From Syntrophomonas sp. UBA5288 (GTDB taxonomy: Bacteria; Bacillota; Syntrophomonadia; Syntrophomonadales; Syntrophomonadaceae), in NCBI GenBank assembly GCA_002408445.1, contig DHSK01000036.1:1-26429 (forward strand): 26,429 nt of DNA, in the 5' to 3' direction. Position numbers and translations under genes: made by a program. The notes below the pieces were generated by a model. That model was given only the letters and a program-made list of their open reading frames with translations, did not search any database and had not been told where the DNA came from. Within the stretch, counting starts at the first letter, position 1. The number at the start of each line of letters is the position of its first letter. Of the stretch, positions 22,540-26,429 are shown piece after piece.

Positions 22540-24048
22540 ATGCCTAATATAATTATGCTGCATAGAAACAACCAGGCCGGTCAGAAATTAGTGAACTTGC
22601 TATCTGAAAGTATAAAGGAGTTGAAGCACAAAGATAGTTACATACTTGGCATACCTTTTATCGAAATCTCTATAAGTACGGAAAATAGTATCAAAAGAAC
22701 ATTAAATTCTGAAGCAAGCATAAAGAATTGTATGGAACGGGAGACCATGTCACAAATGTTGGAACTGAGCGGAATCAGTTTCGGACAGCGGGCAGGTGAA
22801 ACTATTATTAAATACTACGATGTACTCATTTTTGATATGAATACTATTTCCATTCGAGTCCGGGGGAAGGATAGTACATCGAAATATATTAAGGAGGCAG
22901 ATTCCGGTAAAGTTGCGGAAATAGCCCGGAAAACAATTTATGTAATGGGTTTGGATTATGGAATGGTGACAATTGCTCTTACCGGTAAAAGGAAGATCAG
23001 AGTAATGGATATCTTCGATTCACCTGAACTTAGAAAAAAGGATATGAATGCCCTGGTAAATAAAATTGTACTGCTGACCAATCAAGGTTATCCGCGGATA
23101 AATCCGGACAATGAAATAAAGATGGGCGCTGACCCCGAGTTTATGCTATTTAATGCCAGGTCAGGCAAGATGATAGCTGCATCAGATTTTTTTCCCCGTG
23201 AAGGCATAATCGGTTGTGACAATATCAGAGTTCCCAACCGCCAGCAGCGACCGGTGGCTGAAGTAAGGCCCAATCCCGCAACTTCGCCGCGTGAATTAAC
23301 GGATAATATAAAATCGGCCCTAAGCAGTGCCAACAAGCTTGCTCCATATCGTAATGTCTGCTGGGTGGCCGGCAGTCATCCCTTATCAGGATATTCCATT
23401 GGAGGCCATATACATTTCAGCAATATTGTTATAAATTTTGCTCTCTTACGTGCCTTGGACAACTATCTGGGTATTATCGTCTTCCTTATCGAAGATCCGG
23501 CCTCGGCCTCCCGCAGACGTAAAAAATACGGGCATCTGGCTGATATCCGCTTAAAACCGTATGGTGGTTTTGAATACCGAACCCTCGGAAGCTGGCTGAT
23601 AACACCTGAGATTACCTGTGCCATATTATGCCTGGCCAAAATAGTAGCTGAACATTATTTCGAACTGAGTAATGTATACCTTAATGATACTGAGGCATTG
23701 CAGGCTTTTTATCAAGGCAATCAGGAACATTTTCGCCCTTTGTTTTCAAAGATATGGAAAGAAATATCCCGGACCACTACCTTTAACGATTACCGGGAGG
23801 AATTAAAGGTCATCCCTGCTATGATAGAAAACAAGGTTACCTGGGATGAAGGCCTGGATTTAAAGGTAACATGGAAAATCGAAGGAAGGTCAAGGAAAAA
23901 CTATTCTGCCAATAAAAATAAAAGCGCGGTAATTGCTAATCGCAGTTCGGCCAGACAACGCAGCAATACGAACAGGAGCCGGAGTAGTCGGCCCTCAAGC
24001 TCTCGCACTAACTCCAGCCCCATTCATAATACTAGAATTCAACCTTAA
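22540..24048 (+). CDS. PhiEco32-type amidoligase (GCS2-like fold) with N-terminal ATP-grasp remnant
   Basis: A 502-residue protein in three parts. Residues about 50-165 look like the end pieces of an ATP-grasp: LNSEASIKNCMERETMSQML and ISFGQR, then YYDVLIFD, then EIARKTIYVMGLDYGMVTI; the lysine/glycine-loop core is missing and the metal Glu-x-Asn strand reads MDIFDSPEL. Residues about 195-420 form a glutamine-synthetase-like carboxylate-amine ligase: GADPEFML (196-203), EVRPNP (241-246), GGHIHFS (288-294) and FEYRTLGSW (344-352), matching the phiEco32-like amidoligase family. The last ~48 residues are rich in S, R and N, as in spore-coat proteins. It follows the ATP-grasp gene by 13 bases behind GTGAGGA. 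The reaction is probably ATP-dependent amide bond formation; the substrate is unknown. Confidence 0.82.
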   Translation: MPNIIMLHRNNQAGQKLVNLLSESIKELKHKDSYILGIPFIEISISTENSIKRTLNSEASIKNCMERETMSQMLELSGISFGQRAGETIIKYYDVLIFDMNTISIRVRGKDSTSKYIKEADSGKVAEIARKTIYVMGLDYGMVTIALTGKRKIRVMDIFDSPELRKKDMNALVNKIVLLTNQGYPRINPDNEIKMGADPEFMLFNARSGKMIAASDFFPREGIIGCDNIRVPNRQQRPVAEVRPNPATSPRELTDNIKSALSSANKLAPYRNVCWVAGSHPLSGYSIGGHIHFSNIVINFALLRALDNYLGIIVFLIEDPASASRRRKKYGHLADIRLKPYGGFEYRTLGSWLITPEITCAILCLAKIVAEHYFELSNVYLNDTEALQAFYQGNQEHFRPLFSKIWKEISRTTTFNDYREELKVIPAMIENKVTWDEGLDLKVTWKIEGRSRKNYSANKNKSAVIANRSSARQRSNTNRSRSSRPSSSRTNSSPIHNTRIQP

Positions 24049-24050
24049 AA

Positions 24051-24839
24051 TTATCTCATATTAAGTTCGTTCAAAAGGCAATTGGCGGCTTTTACCTGCT
24101 GATTAATTCTGGTTGCCAAAGTTTGTTTGGAACAGGTTTCAAAAATAAAGCTATGTGCCTTTTGGAATTGACCGGCGCTTCGAGCCAGACTGCCGCTTAT
24201 AGGATATCTAAGTAAGTGGAATTTCCGGGAGGAACTGCTGATACCACTATTAAGTGTGTTCGCAATCTTTTTAGCCACTTTAGCCGTACTGGTGGAAGGG
24301 TAATATATCACAGTTTGTCCTACGGAACTGGTGGAAGCATTGATGCTGTAATCATAGCCTTCATGCATATCCATAAGCCAGTCTACATCATAAGTCTTAA
24401 CCACATTATAGATGGCTTTTGACAGGGTATTATCGGCACTTTCATAAGCAGTGCGGGGAAAATCCCGGTTTAAATCTCCCATACTGGAAATATATCTGCG
24501 GTGTTGTGCAATTGCCAGTTTATTAGCCTCAGGTATTACTAACAAGGTGCCTTTGGTAATGGAATAGTCCTTTATTTTATTGGCGGCTTTATAGCCTGCA
24601 GTTTCATTACCATGGACACCTCCAACAATCATAACTACGGGACCAGGTTTACCGCTTTTAATTACGTATAAATTCGTCTGATATTTTGTACCGGAAGCCA
24701 GGCGAACCACTTTTTTGCTCGGCGTCGCCCCAAACGCCTGTAGTGGCGTTAAAAAAACAAAGACAAATACGGCGGTTAACAACAAGGATAAGATTCGCTT
24801 CTTATTGGTAAAAGATAAATAATGCGATATCTTGTTCAA
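24051..24839 (-). CDS. Secreted M14-type metallocarboxypeptidase / succinylglutamate desuccinylase-like
   Basis: A 262-residue exported protein. Residues 1-37 are a signal peptide (basic start, hydrophobic core about 16-32, cleavage after about QAFGA). Zinc ligands are H76 and E79 in GGVHGNETAG and H159 in MDMHEGYD; R125 in LNRDFPR may bind the substrate carboxylate, and E234 in FIFET is the probable catalytic Glu. It is short for M14, nearer the desuccinylase/aspartoacylase branch. Starts at TTG 24839 with AAAGGA ten bases ahead. It ends two bases from the amidoligase stop, tail-to-tail, so it is not in that operon but may act on the same amide-linked products outside the membrane. Confidence 0.8.
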   Translation of the reverse strand: MNKISHYLSFTNKKRILSLLLTAVFVFVFLTPLQAFGATPSKKVVRLASGTKYQTNLYVIKSGKPGPVVMIVGGVHGNETAGYKAANKIKDYSITKGTLLVIPEANKLAIAQHRRYISSMGDLNRDFPRTAYESADNTLSKAIYNVVKTYDVDWLMDMHEGYDYSINASTSSVGQTVIYYPSTSTAKVAKKIANTLNSGISSSSRKFHLLRYPISGSLARSAGQFQKAHSFIFETCSKQTLATRINQQVKAANCLLNELNMR

Positions 24840-24901
24840 GTAACATCGTTCCTTTCTACTTTTAAATCTTTTACTTATGGGAAAAAGTAAACAAGAACAA
24901 G

Positions 24902-24910
24902 ATTCGACAA
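24902..24910 (-). promoter_or_regulatory. Possible Spo0A box upstream of the carboxypeptidase gene
   Basis: TTTGTCGAA on the - strand (TTCGACAAA on +) about 65 bases before the TTG start. It matches the 0A box core TGTCGAA. Chance occurrence of such an octamer in a window of this size is quite possible. Confidence 0.25.
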
Positions 24911-24960
24911 AAAATAGGAGAAACCTTTAAAAAATGGATAGTAAATACTAGAATAGTTGG

Positions 24961-25248
24961 TTAGCTTAATATTTTATAGTCAAAATCTGTAATTTCAATA
25001 TCATCCAGATGTAAATCCAGCACCTCCTTAATAGAAGTCAAAAACAATTCTGCTTCACCGTAGCTGGCGGCTACAGCAGCAAACCCCAATTTGCCACGCT
25101 GGCGGAGGTCATTAAACTCAACTTCCGCGATAGAAATGTTAAATCTTTTCCTTATTCTGGCTATTATACTTTGGATTATCTTACGCTTGTCCTTCAACGA
25201 ACTGGAATAGGGTAAGTAAATATTGGCAGATCCATACAAAATATACAT
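24961..25248 (-). CDS. DUF503 (YlxP-like) protein
   Basis: A 95-residue protein of the DUF503 family: MYILYGSANIYLPYSSSLKDKRKIIQSIIARIRKRFNISIAEVE, with the family's SLKDKR...I...R.FN.SIAEV run, and a C-terminal FLTSIKEVLDL. In many Firmicutes it (as YlxP) lies beside infB and rbfA, so a ribosome-related role is suspected but unproven. Here it is alone. The ATG at 25248 is chosen because TGGAGGTAA (25252-25260) lies just ahead; an ATG at 25263 precedes that site. It is divergent from the LysR gene with 167 bases between. Confidence 0.85.
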   Translation of the reverse strand: MYILYGSANIYLPYSSSLKDKRKIIQSIIARIRKRFNISIAEVEFNDLRQRGKLGFAAVAASYGEAELFLTSIKEVLDLHLDDIEITDFDYKILS

Positions 25249-25326
25249 AATTATTACCTCCATAGAACAAAATAGAAACGATATAGAAAAATTTAATATG
25301 TGATTGTGAAAATAATCATTATTAAA

Positions 25327-25358
25327 ATTCGACTATTTACACTATATATTGTCGAAAT
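25327..25358. promoter_or_regulatory. Inverted repeat of Spo0A-box form upstream of the LysR gene
   Basis: TTCGAC (25328-25333) and TTGTCGAA (25349-25356) form an inverted repeat with 17 bases between the 6-base cores. TTGTCGAA is a perfect 0A box and the left arm, read on the other strand, is TAGTCGAA (7 of 8). It may instead be an autoregulatory LysR site. It lies 60-90 bases before the ATG and also between the divergent DUF503 and LysR genes. Confidence 0.35.
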
Positions 25359-25415
25359 ATGTTACTATATACTTAGTTGATTATATACATTATAACAATA
25401 GGATGGGTAAACTGT

Positions 25416-26327
25416 ATGAATATTGAACAATTTGAGGTTTTTCGGACCATAGCTCAAGCCAGAAGTTTTACTAAAGCGGCTAAAATATTGAATTTTACGC
25501 AGCCTGCGATTAGTTCGCAAATAAAACTTTTGGAAAGAAATTATAATACACATCTGTGTGAACGTGGTAATAATGGTGTCACCCTTACTGAGGCCGGAAA
25601 GATTTTTTATGAATACGGTGATAAAATATTAGCAATGCATGCTGAAATGGAAAGCGAAATTGCTAAATTAACCGGTCAGAAAAAAGAATTTATTAATATA
25701 GGTGCCAGTTATTCGGTCGGCAATTATTCATTGCCCAGCTCCATCATTACCTTTAAAGAAATTTATCCTAATGTACATGTAAGATTAGATATAGGGCCGG
25801 AAGCAGAGATTTTACAAAAATTGCAGGAACGGCAAATTGATATCGCTGTGGTCGAAGGTAATATTATGGATACCACGGGTCTTGATATTTACAAAATTGA
25901 TACCAACAAAGTTGTATTAATAGTACCCCCTAAAGGTAAATGGTTGGATATTGATTCTATCACAATAGAAGAACTAACCAAGGAACCTTTCATCGCCCGT
26001 GAAGAGGAATCCGGCATCAGACATTTTGTTGACAGTTATTTAAAGAGCTTCGGCTGTAGTTTTAAACAATTTAATATTGTCATGGAAATTACTAATTTTG
26101 ATGCTATCAAAATAGCTGTAATGAAAAATAAAGGGGTTTCACTGGTTCCGTGTCCTGTGGTCCAAAAGGAAATTGGTGAAGGCTCACTCAAGATGATCGA
26201 AGTAGCAGGCTTGAACCTGGAATGGGAAATGAAAATAGCCTGCCGTGCCAATGAGTCATTAACCGGTTTGAAAGAAACATTCTTAAACTTCATATCTACA
26301 CCGAATACAAGATCTTTCAAACTATAA
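25416..26327 (+). CDS. LysR-family transcriptional regulator
   Basis: A 303-residue DNA-binding regulator. The winged helix-turn-helix is at about 1-60: MNIEQFEVFRTIAQARSFT, KAAKILNFTQPAISSQIKLLE, and the typical VTLTEAGKIFYEYG. The co-inducer-binding half (about 90-300) has INIGASYSVGNYSLP and DIAVVEGN. It resembles the CysL/CbbR-type branch but the effector cannot be read. The ATG at 25416 was preferred over an upstream in-frame ATG at 25377 because it begins the canonical LysR N-terminus and follows AGGATGGG (25400-25407). No obvious target is visible; neighbours on the left are divergent. A terminator follows. Confidence 0.9.
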   Translation: MNIEQFEVFRTIAQARSFTKAAKILNFTQPAISSQIKLLERNYNTHLCERGNNGVTLTEAGKIFYEYGDKILAMHAEMESEIAKLTGQKKEFINIGASYSVGNYSLPSSIITFKEIYPNVHVRLDIGPEAEILQKLQERQIDIAVVEGNIMDTTGLDIYKIDTNKVVLIVPPKGKWLDIDSITIEELTKEPFIAREEESGIRHFVDSYLKSFGCSFKQFNIVMEITNFDAIKIAVMKNKGVSLVPCPVVQKEIGEGSLKMIEVAGLNLEWEMKIACRANESLTGLKETFLNFISTPNTRSFKL

Positions 26328-26357
26328 TTAGCTAATCCAATCTCAATCTCTTTTAAT

Positions 26358-26395
26358 CCGCCGCTTATTTATTAGAGGGGCGGTTTTTTTTATTT
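26358..26395 (+). terminator. Intrinsic terminator after the LysR gene
   Basis: CCGCC (26358-26362) pairs with GGCGG (26379-26383), followed by eight T and a T-rich tail. The short stem is compensated by the long T run. Confidence 0.75.
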
Positions 26396-26406
26396 TTGAG
26401 GGTGCT

Positions 26407-26422
26407 CATAATGAACATTATG
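26407..26422. repeat. CATAATG palindrome at the right edge
   Basis: CATAATG-AA-CATTATG, a perfect 7-bp inverted repeat with a two-base centre just downstream of the LysR terminator. It may be an operator for a gene beyond the window. The reading frame starting there (ATG at 26411) stops after four codons. Confidence 0.4.
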
Positions 26423-26429
26423 TAAACTA

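Noticed and set aside
26411..26425. Possible gene start ATGAACATTATG with GAGGGTG upstream
   Set aside because: The frame stops after four codons.

Overview
The window looks like chromosomal DNA of an anaerobic, spore-forming, low-to-mid GC Firmicute of the class Clostridia. Syntrophomonadaceae is my best guess, from general gene content and not from any database match. Supporting signs are strong Shine-Dalgarno sites, several TTG/GTG starts, spore-coat-type YheC/YheD ATP-grasp genes, Fe-S enzymes, and a futalosine-route menaquinone cluster.

Layout. 1-320 is an intergenic leader holding a terminator and a GC-rich hairpin. 321-1708 carries a small membrane protein and D-Ala-D-Ala ligase. 1709-2222 has no intact gene, but it holds what looks like a decayed type I toxin locus of the par/Hol_Tox kind: a strong sigma-A promoter and a small RNA on the + strand, convergent with a frameshifted short hydrophobic ORF on the - strand, sharing a hairpin and flanked by an inverted repeat. 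2223-6398 is the menaquinone cluster (mqnE, mqnA, mqnC and a divergent MTAP-family nucleosidase), followed closely by a UPF0182 membrane protein (6425-9169). 9297-9851 is a cytoplasmic SGNH hydrolase. Facing it on the - strand is a two-gene operon (9911-11363) of a TudS-like DUF523 protein and a PP-loop tRNA thiolase.

11443-14179 holds two tandem YheC/YheD-type ATP-grasp genes, then 6-phosphofructokinase (14308-15399), a PH-domain membrane protein (15510-16340) and an unrecognised gene on the - strand (16395-16958). 17155-21031 is a YchF-like GTPase followed by the TrkA/TrkH cation uptake pair. 21177-24048 is a third YheC/YheD ATP-grasp gene followed by a phiEco32-type amidoligase. Tail-to-tail with it is a secreted M14-type carboxypeptidase (24051-24839). 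A DUF503 gene and a LysR regulator close the window.

The most interesting parts are: (i) the ATP-grasp/amidoligase set, where the amidoligase appears to carry an N-terminal ATP-grasp remnant lacking the nucleotide-binding core, and where both ATP-grasp loci share a CATATTAT element about 40 bases upstream of the start; (ii) the cryptic toxin/antisense-RNA locus in the 1.7-2.1 kb gap; (iii) the MTAP-like enzyme in the menaquinone cluster, whose purine- and phosphate-contact positions are changed; and (iv) the pairing of a thiouracil desulfidase-like protein with a three-cysteine PP-loop thiolase. No tRNA, rRNA, CRISPR array or insertion sequence was seen.
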